Below are positions 29,778-39,900 of a stretch of 64,000 nucleotides of DNA, in pieces. Below the pieces are notes generated by a model that saw only the letters and a program-made list of their open reading frames with translations, was not told the origin of the DNA and did not search any database. The translations under genes and the position numbers were made by a program. The stretch is from Paraburkholderia phenazinium (GTDB taxonomy: Bacteria > Pseudomonadota > Gammaproteobacteria > Burkholderiales > Burkholderiaceae). Position 1 is the stretch's first letter. Each line of letters begins with the position of its first letter. The stretch spans positions 3,658,001 through 3,722,000 of the forward strand of contig NZ_FSRM01000001.1 in assembly GCF_900141745.1 (NCBI RefSeq). The letters are read 5' to 3'.

Positions 29778-30728
29778 ATGACCACCTCTTCCACGTCCAT
29801 CGGTTTTAACCACAATACGCTCGAGCGCCGCTCCGAAAGACGCGACGATCACGCCTTCATCGAAGCGCTACGCAACAACCCGGCTACGCGATTTCTTGTC
29901 TTCGACGGAGACGCTCCCTTGCTCAAGCGAGGCACCGAGCATGACCCGTGGTACATCGCGAGTGAAACGGTGGCCTTCGGCGAGCCGCTTCACAGCGTGT
30001 TTCTCGGCGAGGAAAGCGACGGCAGCGGACGCTTTGCGCTCGGCTTCACGCTCAACCGCGCCGCGGACGATCCGTCGGGAGACACGCTCCACGAGCGCAT
30101 CGAGCTTCGCTCTATCGCGCTGCAGGGTCTTGTCGGCACTGCGACGCTGGGAATGCTCGGGCAGGCGAAGTCGATGCTCGACTGGCAGCGCCGCCACTCC
30201 TACTGCGCAAACTGCGGCTCGCCGAGCCGCATCGCGGCGGCCGGCTGGCAACGCATCTGCGATGTTTGCGGCGCACGCCACTTCCCGCGGGTGGACCCGG
30301 TCGTGATCATGCTCGTCATTGACGGTGAACGATGCTTACTTGGGCGTCAGCGCCATTTCGCCCCGGGGATGTATTCGGCGCTTGCCGGGTTCGTCGAACC
30401 GGGGGAAACCACGGAAGACGCCGTGCGGCGCGAAGTCATGGAGGAGGCTCGCGTGAGGTGCGCACAGGTTGTCTATTTCGCGTCACAGCCGTGGCCATTC
30501 CCTTCGTCGCTGATGATCGGCTGCTTTGCGCAGGCGAGCGATACCGAGATCGTGGTCGATACAGAGGAACTCGAAGACGCCCGCTGGTTTTCGCGCTCAG
30601 AGGTCGCGGCGATGCTCGCGGGTACGAGCGCGAGCGGGCTGTCGGCGCCGAAGCCGTTCGCTATTGCCCATCATCTGCTGCAGGCGTATGCGGATAAGGG
30701 TGCTGCGGTGTTGGGCGGTTGCGGGTAA
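29778..30728 (+). CDS. nudC: NAD+ diphosphatase NudC
   Basis: 316 residues from the ATG at 29778; the open frame upstream looks non-coding. Features in order: an N-terminal NUDIX-like domain; a zinc ribbon with CANCGS and CDVCGARH; the Nudix box GFVEPGETTEDAVRREVMEE, where the final Gly of the consensus is replaced by Arg (EEARV); and the NudC-specific SQPWPFPSS. By family it cleaves NAD(H) to NMN(H) and AMP and removes NAD caps from RNA. It is divergent from the UvrA2 gene, 258 bases away. Confidence 0.92.
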   Translation: MTTSSTSIGFNHNTLERRSERRDDHAFIEALRNNPATRFLVFDGDAPLLKRGTEHDPWYIASETVAFGEPLHSVFLGEESDGSGRFALGFTLNRAADDPSGDTLHERIELRSIALQGLVGTATLGMLGQAKSMLDWQRRHSYCANCGSPSRIAAAGWQRICDVCGARHFPRVDPVVIMLVIDGERCLLGRQRHFAPGMYSALAGFVEPGETTEDAVRREVMEEARVRCAQVVYFASQPWPFPSSLMIGCFAQASDTEIVVDTEELEDARWFSRSEVAAMLAGTSASGLSAPKPFAIAHHLLQAYADKGAAVLGGCG

Positions 30729-30746
30729 CCGTATCATCCGATGAGC

Positions 30747-31031
30747 TCAACACTCAGGAGGGGTAACAACGTGCCACTGTCCGAACTCCGGGTCAAACAG
30801 TCCGACCCCGTCACAAGTTGAGTTGTCGGCCACAACCATGATCGGGTCCCGAAACAGGCTGCCGTCGAGTTGCGCGGCGGCCATGACGTGATACGCCTGC
30901 CCTGGCTGCGCGAAGCGCGCGGCCTCGTGAACGAGAACCCACGCTGGCGGTGAAACGAAAAACGGCATCGCGTCCGGGTGCCGTGATTTTCTCTCAATCA
31001 TTCGTTCACGCTTCGCGGGTTGGTCCGCCAT
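30747..31031 (-). CDS. Small ORF at the end of the T6SS module, possible accessory immunity protein
   Basis: 94 residues, starting inside the end of the PoNi-like gene (26-base overlap), so likely translated by coupling. The sequence is soluble and mixed, with Trp and His (PPAWVLVHEAARF, FGQWHVV), no signal peptide and no membrane helix. Its position after an effector-immunity pair suggests an added immunity or effector-linked protein, which is inference only. I do not recognise the family. Confidence 0.6.
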   Translation of the reverse strand: MADQPAKRERMIERKSRHPDAMPFFVSPPAWVLVHEAARFAQPGQAYHVMAAAQLDGSLFRDPIMVVADNSTCDGVGLFDPEFGQWHVVTPPEC

Positions 31032-32028
31032 CCTCGCGGGACATCACGATCCATGTGACCGGTCCTTCGATACGGTCGCGACCAATGCCTTCGGGGAACA
31101 CGTCGCCCTCCTTGAACATGCGCTCCTGCACGAACGCGCCCGGCGATTCGAGTACACCCCAGCGGCCTGCGTGCGGGCAGTGTTCGCCGGTTCGACGCGA
31201 GATGTGTGGTTTCGGCGTGTCGGCGCCCCGGGCTGCGGCCTGCTGCTGGCGCGCAAAATCCACAAGATCCTTTGGATACACTAGATTGTCGCGATAGCTG
31301 CTGTCGTCAATGTCCCACAGCACTGTCACCAGCGCGGCTTCCAGACACCAGTAACCGAAGTACAGGCCGTCCGTATGCGCGCCGTGCCAGTAGGTCGGTG
31401 TCATGCCCTTGTACCAACTCTCGACAAATTCCTTGACGAAAGCGGCACGCTCTTCGGGCGGCGAAACTGTCGCGCGAGCAAGCGGGCGATAGGGTTCTGG
31501 ATGGAGCAACACGCGCGGTGTTTCGAGGCGCGTACCTGTAAGCATCATGACCACGTTCTCAAACAGGCCATCACGCCCCCGGTTGAACTCGCGGGTTTTG
31601 TCCACCCAGCGCATCACCGTCGGAACCAATTCCAAGTGGTCTAGTAGCCTGCAAAGTGCTAGCAGCCAGAGAACATAAACGTAAGCGTCAAACTGGGTAA
31701 TTTCCAGCGTATCAGCAACGTTCTCGGGCGGGTTCTTGCTGCGAGGCGATACCTCATTGACAATATAGACATCGAAACGCCGGATGACTTCTGGGAACTG
31801 CAACTTCAGTTCTTCGATGGGACTACCCGCGGTGTAGTTGAGAAGAAGAAGTTGAAGGCTATCGGACGCGATCGACCAGCGATGACTTGACTCGGCTCCT
31901 GGAGCCTTGACCTTTTCGGACGAAAGCGATTCATACGAAAGCTCAATACCGTATTCAAATCCTCGCTTGGCTTGAAGAAATTCCTTTTCGCCGAGAAATT
32001 TTTGCCGCCGACTTTTATTGAAATCCAC
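31006..32028 (-). CDS. PoNi-like T6SS immunity protein (DUF1910/DUF1911 type)
   Basis: 340 residues from a GTG at 32028, with GGAG upstream. The middle part, with YVLWLLALCRLLDHLELVP and the later FVKEFVESWYKG...YWCLEAALVTVLWDIDDSSY, is the DUF1910-DUF1911 arrangement of PoNi proteins, which neutralise PoNe DNases. The last 70 residues form an extra module with CPHAGRWG and EGDVFPEG, resembling the tails of Burkholderia Imm71/72 proteins (from memory). It lies 11 bases downstream of the effector gene, as immunity genes do. It should act in the cytosol by binding the effector. Confidence 0.78.
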   Translation of the reverse strand: MDFNKSRRQKFLGEKEFLQAKRGFEYGIELSYESLSSEKVKAPGAESSHRWSIASDSLQLLLLNYTAGSPIEELKLQFPEVIRRFDVYIVNEVSPRSKNPPENVADTLEITQFDAYVYVLWLLALCRLLDHLELVPTVMRWVDKTREFNRGRDGLFENVVMMLTGTRLETPRVLLHPEPYRPLARATVSPPEERAAFVKEFVESWYKGMTPTYWHGAHTDGLYFGYWCLEAALVTVLWDIDDSSYRDNLVYPKDLVDFARQQQAAARGADTPKPHISRRTGEHCPHAGRWGVLESPGAFVQERMFKEGDVFPEGIGRDRIEGPVTWIVMSREDGGPTREA

Positions 32029-32039
32029 GTTCCGAACTC

Positions 32040-33590
32040 CTAGAAAGTATTCTCGGCAGGCTGTGACGGAGCCGGTTTCAACGCATTTTCCAGCTGCATT
32101 CCAGATGCCACTATGTCAATCAGTACAAACAGCTTGGAAGAGGACCCTGTTGCGCCGGGTAGGCAGATAAAAATCCAGCGGGCATAACGAGAAGTTTGAA
32201 TAGCCTTTAGCTTTTTGACCTTTTCATCTACGGTCATACCGCCGGCCCGTACGCTTCGATCAAGTGCCTTGGGAATCCGTTCTTCAGTCCACGGTTCACT
32301 CATCTGCGTGCCATCGCACGTTTCCCCGAGACGACGCTTCGCCTCCTTATTGATACCGTCGGTATCGTCAGGATCGAAACCTTTCGATATGTGCTTGGCC
32401 TCAAACACCACGAACAGCGGATACGCTACCGGACTTGTCGCCTCCGGGTTGAGCGCCTTGTACTTGAGTGTCGGCGGCTTCATCGTGTCGAGAATGAACA
32501 CGAGCTTGCCCCCTGGCGGCGGCTCGCTCACGATCTGCGGCATAGGGTTCGGTGCGCTCATGTCCCATTGCTTCTCGAACAGACCGTCGAGACCTCGACC
32601 CCTTGGCGGATCGACAAGCCGCTTGTAGCCTAGCGACTTCTCCATCAGGGTATAGCCATCGTTCTCGCACTTCGCGCCGTTCTTTTGGTTGTTCTCAATC
32701 TGCAGCTTGCATTCGTTGGTCAAGGTATCGGCTTTGACTTCAGTCTTGACCTCCGGAGCGGGAATCGCAATTTGCTTCTTGCGGGCATATCCCGCCTGCC
32801 ATTTCCGCAAATCCTCATCTTCGGTGTAGTGCTCAAAGGCATTGGATGGCATCACCACGATAGCAATCGTGAACAGCACCATCCCTCCGAGTCGAAGCAA
32901 GTACGGCGCGAGACGACTACCGACAGCCTCGCCAATGCTCTCGCCGACGGTGGGCGCCTCGACCGGCGGCACGACCCTCAGCGACGGCGGTGGTTTCGGA
33001 AAGAATGGATCATTCGCCGGGACGTCGGTGATCGGCGCATCGGGCGCGGGAAGTGCCTGCGCCAGCATGACCGTGCCCCCGAGCGCCGCTGCCTGCAGCT
33101 TCCGATCTTCCTCCTTCAGCACGCCCACCCATGCCTTGGCTTCGGCCTGTGCTTTCTTCCCGCCTCCCGACCAGTCGAACGATTCGACGTAACGTTTCGC
33201 ATTGCCGTATGCCTGGCTGTGCATGAACGCTCGCACATCCAGCCAGTTTCCACCGTCATTCACAATGCCAAGGAACGTGCGCGCGGTTCCGTAGCTCGGC
33301 ATGAATCCCGAGAAGAAGAAAGCGAGCTGGTCAGAAGCCAACGAACGCTCGCCGCCACTGAGTATCCACGACAGGAAATCGCGCACCAGATACAGGAAGT
33401 CGTCATCGTCGTGAAATCCCTTCACACGTGAGAGCCACTGTCCGGCAATCGCCAGCGCGGACTGCTGCTGGCGAATCACGTCGATGGGATAAAACATGGC
33501 GAGAAACCGTTCGATTTCCGCCACGGACATACGTACTGCGTCCTTCAGGTCTGGCTTGACCTGGGTGATGGGCAATACCCTTGCGATCAT
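32040..33590 (-). CDS. T6SS effector with PoNe-like DNase domain
   Basis: 516 residues from the ATG at 33590, which overlaps the vgrG stop (ATGA). N-terminal about 140 residues are helical and lack similarity I can name; a Pro-rich linker follows (180-215), then one hydrophobic segment (about 232-248). The C-terminal domain carries a PD-(D/E)xK set in PoNe order: GLDGLF with Asp335, FVVFEAK with Glu397 and Lys399, and GTQMSEPW with Gln429. By family it degrades DNA in recipient cells. Its position between vgrG and a PoNi-like gene supports this. The hydrophobic segment might help it cross the recipient inner membrane (inference). Confidence 0.75.
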   Translation of the reverse strand: MIARVLPITQVKPDLKDAVRMSVAEIERFLAMFYPIDVIRQQQSALAIAGQWLSRVKGFHDDDDFLYLVRDFLSWILSGGERSLASDQLAFFFSGFMPSYGTARTFLGIVNDGGNWLDVRAFMHSQAYGNAKRYVESFDWSGGGKKAQAEAKAWVGVLKEEDRKLQAAALGGTVMLAQALPAPDAPITDVPANDPFFPKPPPSLRVVPPVEAPTVGESIGEAVGSRLAPYLLRLGGMVLFTIAIVVMPSNAFEHYTEDEDLRKWQAGYARKKQIAIPAPEVKTEVKADTLTNECKLQIENNQKNGAKCENDGYTLMEKSLGYKRLVDPPRGRGLDGLFEKQWDMSAPNPMPQIVSEPPPGGKLVFILDTMKPPTLKYKALNPEATSPVAYPLFVVFEAKHISKGFDPDDTDGINKEAKRRLGETCDGTQMSEPWTEERIPKALDRSVRAGGMTVDEKVKKLKAIQTSRYARWIFICLPGATGSSSKLFVLIDIVASGMQLENALKPAPSQPAENTF

Positions 33591-36139
33591 GAAAGGAACT
33601 TCCTCACGAGGTTGATACCGGATTGCGCATCGGCGGCTACGCCGCAAACGGTGTTGGGGTGCGTCGGCTCGCCCGTCCACTGCCGTGCGTCCTCGCTCAA
33701 CTCGACAGTCCCCTTACCGGGCGGTACGCCATCGAGGCGCGCAAAGCCCTTGTCATCGAGCGTGCCGGACAGTGTGGTGCCATTGCGCAGATGCAACTTG
33801 TAGGGCGCATTCCTGACCGGCTCAAGGTCCTCATAGTGATGACTGATTTCGAAGAAGTGCGGCAGATCGCCCACCTTGCCGGACGGCAAAACCGGGAGGT
33901 CCGGTCCCTGTGATGCCTTGCCCTGTTTCTGGATCGTAATGGTCTTGAAGAACAGGTCGAACGGACCGCCAAGCGTGACGCTGCCGTCCTTCATGTGGAT
34001 GAAGGCGCCGCCGCATTCGAGGATGATTTCCTTGGCAGCTGCAAGATTGACCTTGCCGTTGACACTGGCCAGATTAACGTCCTTGTCGGAAATGAACGAC
34101 ATCGGGCCGCCTTGCGCCTGAATATCAACGGGGCCTTTCACGGCGAAAATCTTGATGCCAAGTTTCTGCGCGAATAGCGAAATCTTCTCGCCTGCCGCTA
34201 CCGTCCAGCGTCTCAGCACACTCCAGTCAGCGTTCTTGCCGGCCACAGCGTTGATGTTTTCCCGCGCCGAGAACTGGACGCCGCCACCAGCGACGAGTGC
34301 CGCCGATGCAGGCGTGCTCATCAGCAGGCCCGGCTTCTTCAGGCCGTCCAGGTCGTTTTTCATCTGCTGCTGGGCGTCTGTGTCTGCTGGCTCGGCCTTC
34401 GCGCTCGCGGCCGAAGCGGCCAGCGCCTTCGCGATCACCAGCGCACTCTCAAGCTGCGCGATGGTTTCCTGCATGTCCAGTTGCTGGCCGGTCGCGCCAG
34501 GGCGGTCATAGGTCGTGACCATCATTCCCTTGCCCGCGCGGTTCACGCCGTAACCCGAAGTGCGAAGCTCATAGCCTTCGCCCCTGTATTCCAGCTTGTT
34601 ATTGACCAGGTAGCCGAGATTCAGTTGCGACTTGCCCGAATGCTCTGTGCTCAGCTTGGCACCTTCCTGGCCCGACCAGTCTTCGAAACGCAGCTTGTTA
34701 TTCTTCTGCGTGCGGATCATGTTGCGCGAGAGCCAGCGCCGGTCGCTCGTCACCAGGTCGCGCGCCTGGCTATGGTGATGGAAGGCGCTGATTTCGGGCT
34801 TATCCGGATCGCCATCACGGCAGGTAATCACCGCTTCGGCATCGTCAAGCGCGGGGAAGTGCATGCCGGTTCGCCCCTTGCCCGCGAACGGTTTTGCCAG
34901 GCGCAGCGGTACGCTCTCGCCGCCATTGGGCCACGTCTCGAAGTCTGAATCGAAACGAACGATATAGCGCCCGTCTGCGTTGATGTACGAATAGGTGTAG
35001 CTGTCCGGACTGCAAATTCGCCCCGACAGGGTGCCGCTCACTTTGGCCCACGTCTGCGGCTTCAATTCGAGCCTGAAGCGCCGGTCGGCTGGAATCGCCC
35101 TGAAGGTGTTGGAATAAGCCTTGTCACGCGCGCCGCTGTGCGTAATTTCGATGATGACCATGCCCTTTGGCGCATCGACCAGGACAGCATCGGTTTCCAG
35201 CACGCGGCCGCACTGCAACGCAAGCACGTTGCTCTCGCCTTCGTAGACAACCTGGCGGGCGATGGCCGCTTCGTGGCGAAGTTGTGCCTCCCACTGCGCA
35301 CCCGCCTGGTCAAGATGGTGCGTACCATAGACATAGGCCTGGCCATAGGTCGTGTCGTCCTGCGGCGCGATGTTGGCTTCGTCCCTGAAGCGCTCCCAAG
35401 CCGCATCCGGGTTGTAGTCCGCGACCATGAACGACCTCGGCACTGTCGAGGTATGCGTACTGATCGACGTGACCGCCTCGATGCCGCCCGCTTCAAGTCC
35501 GGCTGCCTCGCGGTACGGCACGATCAATTGCGGGTCGTAGATATAGTGGTCAATGTCGTCGCCATAGACCGTCTGGTCGCCGTATTCCGTTTCGACGATA
35601 TAGCTGTAGATACCCGCCTTTTCCATCAGCATATGGGCGTAGGCCGCGTCCGACATTCCGTACTGCATGCGGAACGCGTGCTGGGGATACTGCCTGCGCA
35701 AGCGAAACGACATCTGCTCGGGCCGCATGCCTTGGCCCTGCGCGATGGCCTTCAGGATGTCCGGCGTCGTGCCGTGCTGGAAAATCCTGTTACGCGTGAC
35801 GGCCTCAAGCCGCGCGATATGCGACCTGAGCACGATTTCGTACGCGACGAAATCCTTCGTGGTTTGCAACGTCGAAAAGCGTGCGATGAACCCGGAGAAC
35901 CTGCGTATGGTCCCGTCGTCTGTCTCGATTGAAAACGACGCGTCGCGGTTCAGGTAGTCAGCACGCGCAAGCTGCAACGGGTGGGTCAACATGACACGCA
36001 CCTCATTGGGTGCGCCCATTTTTTCGGTCGCGGTGAACGACACGACCGACAGCGCCACCGCGCTATCTGTGCCAGGCACGGCGAGGTGATACGCCTGTCT
36101 GCCTGGTATGGCTTGCAGCGCGTCTTGCAGGTCCGCCAT
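33587..36139 (-). CDS. vgrG: VgrG (TssI) spike protein of the type VI secretion system
   Basis: 850 residues. The gp27-like base (1-380) has the typical RNRIFQHGTTPDILKAI and QYGMSDAAYAHMLMEKAGI segments. A gp5-like OB region follows with PLRLAKPFAGKGRTGMHFPAL. The repeat region SRNMIRTQKNNKLRFEDW leads into a DUF2345 domain (about 600-750). The last 85 residues form a transthyretin-like extension (YKLHLRNGTTLSGTLDDKGF). The stop overlaps the effector start, so this spike most likely loads that effector. No other T6SS structural genes are in the window, so the cluster is an orphan vgrG island using a system elsewhere. Confidence 0.93.
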   Translation of the reverse strand: MADLQDALQAIPGRQAYHLAVPGTDSAVALSVVSFTATEKMGAPNEVRVMLTHPLQLARADYLNRDASFSIETDDGTIRRFSGFIARFSTLQTTKDFVAYEIVLRSHIARLEAVTRNRIFQHGTTPDILKAIAQGQGMRPEQMSFRLRRQYPQHAFRMQYGMSDAAYAHMLMEKAGIYSYIVETEYGDQTVYGDDIDHYIYDPQLIVPYREAAGLEAGGIEAVTSISTHTSTVPRSFMVADYNPDAAWERFRDEANIAPQDDTTYGQAYVYGTHHLDQAGAQWEAQLRHEAAIARQVVYEGESNVLALQCGRVLETDAVLVDAPKGMVIIEITHSGARDKAYSNTFRAIPADRRFRLELKPQTWAKVSGTLSGRICSPDSYTYSYINADGRYIVRFDSDFETWPNGGESVPLRLAKPFAGKGRTGMHFPALDDAEAVITCRDGDPDKPEISAFHHHSQARDLVTSDRRWLSRNMIRTQKNNKLRFEDWSGQEGAKLSTEHSGKSQLNLGYLVNNKLEYRGEGYELRTSGYGVNRAGKGMMVTTYDRPGATGQQLDMQETIAQLESALVIAKALAASAASAKAEPADTDAQQQMKNDLDGLKKPGLLMSTPASAALVAGGGVQFSARENINAVAGKNADWSVLRRWTVAAGEKISLFAQKLGIKIFAVKGPVDIQAQGGPMSFISDKDVNLASVNGKVNLAAAKEIILECGGAFIHMKDGSVTLGGPFDLFFKTITIQKQGKASQGPDLPVLPSGKVGDLPHFFEISHHYEDLEPVRNAPYKLHLRNGTTLSGTLDDKGFARLDGVPPGKGTVELSEDARQWTGEPTHPNTVCGVAADAQSGINLVRKFLS

Positions 36140-36999
36140 AGGCTGCCCTCCTCGATGATTGTTTTTAGAGGCGCGGCCTGCGGTGCATCAGGACTGCTTA
36201 GATTGGTAGGCCGCGATGCGAGGCCAGTTCAACCCCTGAAGGTTTTTACCGCGCAATCCGTCCCGATTCTACGAGTCGGAGGCACAGAATTTGTCATTTG
36301 TTGTCAAGGCAAAATCACTAAGCGCTGTCCAACAGCGGACGAGCCTGGATGGCCAATCTTGAGTGGGCTTTGGGCGGTCTCGCAAGAATCGTCTGCTCAC
36401 CACCGCTTGCTCGTTACGGCCTCCCTCGTCGCGCACCGGACATAGCCGGATTCTGGAGGAGAGTGACGAATGAGAGACGGGCGTCAAACGCCGAGCGGCA
36501 TCATTGGCCAGCCGCGAAACACTGCCCGATGATGGGCCATTTGATTTCATCAACAGGATTAAGCTACTGATTATTATCGGGTTTTATTGTTTGGGGAGGC
36601 TGTGTACCAGTAGCTGTGTACCAGTCAAGCTTGCAACCGGTTTCAAAATCGCCGCGTATCAACTTGGTCACCCACCGGAAATCGAAACCCCTCGCTCATA
36701 CAAGGGTATCCGAGCGTCTCTGCTGTCGAGTAAGCGCACAATGACCATCGCCGCCCCGAAGCGGAAGTAGGCAGTCAGCGTTGCGCGCCAAAGCGGACAT
36801 ATACTGTTGGCATTGGCTCCGCTTTGAGTCACCGCATCGATCCAGCGAGCCATCTGATCGGTGCGTGTGCCTCACACGCATGCGGGTTTGGAGTCCGAAG
36901 GCTCGGTGCTCGCTGACGTCGGCATATCTTCAGAAAGGTTGCTCATTTCAGCGTCGGCGCCAACGTGAAAATGCGGAAAACTGCTCATAAAGGGAATCG
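36140..36999. other. Intergenic region, left part of the defence island
   Basis: 860 bases between divergent vgrG and the PLD-like gene. Contents: the vgrG upstream region; a tandem CTGTGTACCAG pair (36600-36610, 36614-36624); and the first near-palindromic site TGCAACCGGTTTCAAAA (36632-36648). Short open frames here look non-coding. This is a probable boundary between the T6SS module and the defence cassettes. Confidence 0.55.
36614..36648 (+). repeat. Copy A of a 35-bp direct repeat with near-palindromic core
   Basis: CTGTGTACCAG, seven variable bases, then TGCAACCGGTTTCAAAA. The same arrangement with the same 7-base spacing recurs at 40534-40568. The core TTGCAACCGGTTTCAA matches its own complement at 14 of 16 positions. 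An extra CTGTGTACCAG lies three bases upstream (36600-36610). Confidence 0.8.
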
Positions 37000-39900
37000 A
37001 TGGCTCCTGTACTTGATGACCTGCTCAACGACGGCCGGCTAGCGCGGCTGTTCTCGAAGGACACCCGCCACTGCGCGCTGCAGCTGTGGATCTTGCAGAT
37101 CAAGTCCGCGCAATCGATTGAGAGTCGCGTCATCTACGGTCGCTTACTCCCTTACAGCCATTCCAACGACCACTGGTCCTCCAGCGACGATAACTTCCAT
37201 ACCTTCGGGCAAGTCCAGGCGCAAGTTATACGGCTCGAACTGTACGTCAAAAGCACCCATTGTGCGGACCTCCTACGGCAATTGAGCGTCGGCCGAACCG
37301 TCTCGACAATAAGCGAGGACCTGAAGCTCGGGCTCTCGGACGAATTGAAGGCACGGTTCGGAGCGACCGCGCTCGCCGCCGACGACTTGGCGTACCGCCC
37401 GGTCGCCTACCTGCTCAATCGCGACGCACATGACCATCATTCGCCCTCCAGCCCGCATGGTGGGGCTGGCGCCTTCAGCGCTTCGATAACCAAGACCGAC
37501 AAAGGGACGCTGTTCTGCGTAGGCCAGGACTACGACGTCGCCTTGACCGCATCGATGGTCAAGCACCTCAACGCGGATACTGGCCTAGACTTCGGTGGCG
37601 CCGATACCGCTCGGTTCGGCGACCTCGAACTGTTGGTCTTTCCTGCGCTGGACGACCTAGAGAGGCGCTTGCTAAGCGTGAGTTGGGTCGATGCCCCGCG
37701 CGCCTTGGTCGCCCGATTCGATCCGATACAGCTACCGCACTTCAGCGGCTTCCAGTTCCGCCTGAGCATTGCGAACGACGGCCAAATCGTCTACTCGGGC
37801 GTCGCCACAGCAGAACGCAATGCGGAGGACGTGTTCGAGTGCAAGTTCGAGCTGAACGACCAGCTGCGCGCCAGTACTGACAGCACCGACTTGGAGATCT
37901 TCGGCTTCCATGGCGACCATTCCCGCGAGGGTACGCTGTGTTGCCGGTGGCGGATCGGATATGTTAGGGAGTTCCATCTTCAGGGTCATGTAGTCGGCCA
38001 CGCGGTCAGCCCAGTCAAGTTCGATTGGCTGGAAAGAGCTACGCGGAAGGCAGTACCGGCGCGGGTGAAGGCAGCCCTGACGATCAATCGCGGCAATATG
38101 GGATTCACCAACCGCTTCGGTGGGCGAGAGGCGGACCCTTGGGTCCCGGCCAACCGAAATCTCACGACCCTTTTTGCACGGCTCCATCCGCCGAAGTCGG
38201 AGGGGCAGTTCTTCATGCGCTGGGGCTTGGGCGATGGCGAGGGGCGGCTGCAATTCGTGGAGTGGTTTAGGGTGCTGCTGGCCAAGTACCAGCAACACCA
38301 GATAGTCATTTTTGATCCCTATTTCGAGACCGCTGGCTTGGGGCTGGTGTTGCTCTGTGCGGCACCGCAGGCCGACTACATCATCTTCAGGTCCCTACCC
38401 CCAAAAAAACCCAAGAAAGGCGAAGCGACGCCGGACGAATCCGACAAGCCCACCCCCAGCGGGATTGACAACTTGGTGGCGAACTGCGAGCAAAACCGCC
38501 ATCTACTGAAGCACATCAAGCTGCGCATCTACGGCCTGAGGAAAGGCCGGCTGCATGATCGCTACATTCTGATCACTGGAGCGGACAAGTTACCGGTCGC
38601 TGGCTTCAACCTCTCCAACTCGTTTCAGGCAGCCGCTCAAGACCAACCATTGCTGATCACCCCGATCCCTGCGGATGTCCTGCTCAAGGTTCAGCAATAC
38701 AAGTTCGAGTTGGTGCAGGAGGCCGAGAGGACGCAGGCGGCACAGCCCGAAAGCGAGAACGAGAATCCCTCCATGCGGCCTCTCTTCGACTCCACGGCAT
38801 TACCGACGGCACCCCGAAACTACGAGCTGCTCAGCTTCATCGAAAAGGCCCGGGCGGGCGACGTGTTAAGCGTGTGGACTGGCGAGCCGTCACTACAAGG
38901 CTTGAGCGGTGATCCGTTGAAGGAACGGATGGTCACGCTGGGACTGCTCATGGATGACTCGCTCACGCTGCCTGAGACGGCAGGCTTGCGCAATTTCTTG
39001 GCTCAGCACGCGGGTAACTTCGCGGATTTCACGGCGACCTGGGAGGTGCTCGGCGACGTGCTCGCGCATTCGCGCGCGGAGGATCGCCGCTTTCGCGAGC
39101 TCGAATCCGAGCGCGGCTTTTTGGAATTCCTGGCGCGGTTCCTTGAGACATCGTTCAACCGCGCGTATGAAGAGGGGGATAAGGAACTGGCCGTGATGGA
39201 CGCTCGATTCTTTCGGGAACCGGTCGAGACCCTGCTACACAGCTCCTATCACTTGCATCACTTGTTCCATGCGACAAAATACGCGGCCCTGACTTGGCCG
39301 GAGTACTTCGCCATCAAGTTTCTATGGTGGTATGCCCCAGAGGCTCTGCTACCGATCGCCGAAGCCCAGGTGGCCGGCGTGCCAATGGAACCTCAAGTTC
39401 AGGACATGGTGCGGCTGTCTCTATTGAGCCAGATCGTCAGCGACATTTCGCTGTCTATACAGTTCGATATCAACGAAGCGCAACGGGATCTCCTCGTTCG
39501 CAGCAGCAACGGCCTGCTGCAATGGATGGGACTGAACGCGATTGAGCGGCAGCTGGAAAAGCCTGAGGGGCTCGCGCCTGTGCTGCAGTTGACGGGCGCC
39601 TTTGCCTACCCGGAGCAAGTGCGTGCCCTTGGTTGGATGGTTCATCACGCGGCAGAGAATCCGGAGAAGGCCGAAATCTACAACGGCCTGGTTACGGCGC
39701 TGCACGACGCGCTACCAGCGACCATCCCCACTGAAGAGCTCAGGCGTCTAGTCGACTCCATGCGCGGTCATATGCGGCAACTGGCCTGGGCCGAACCGTG
39801 GCTGTTCCAGGATGTGGTCTTTCCGCTGTTACGGAATGGCCGCGCAAACACCGACGATGCCTGCGAGATCTGGGTGCAGGAGCTCGCCCGCATGCTGGAA

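Noticed and set aside
36472..36481. GAGAGACGGG, also present in the tRNA-Ser 3' end, considered as the left attachment site
   Set aside because: Only 10 bases match and the flanks differ; attachment repeats are normally longer. Not enough to call an att site.
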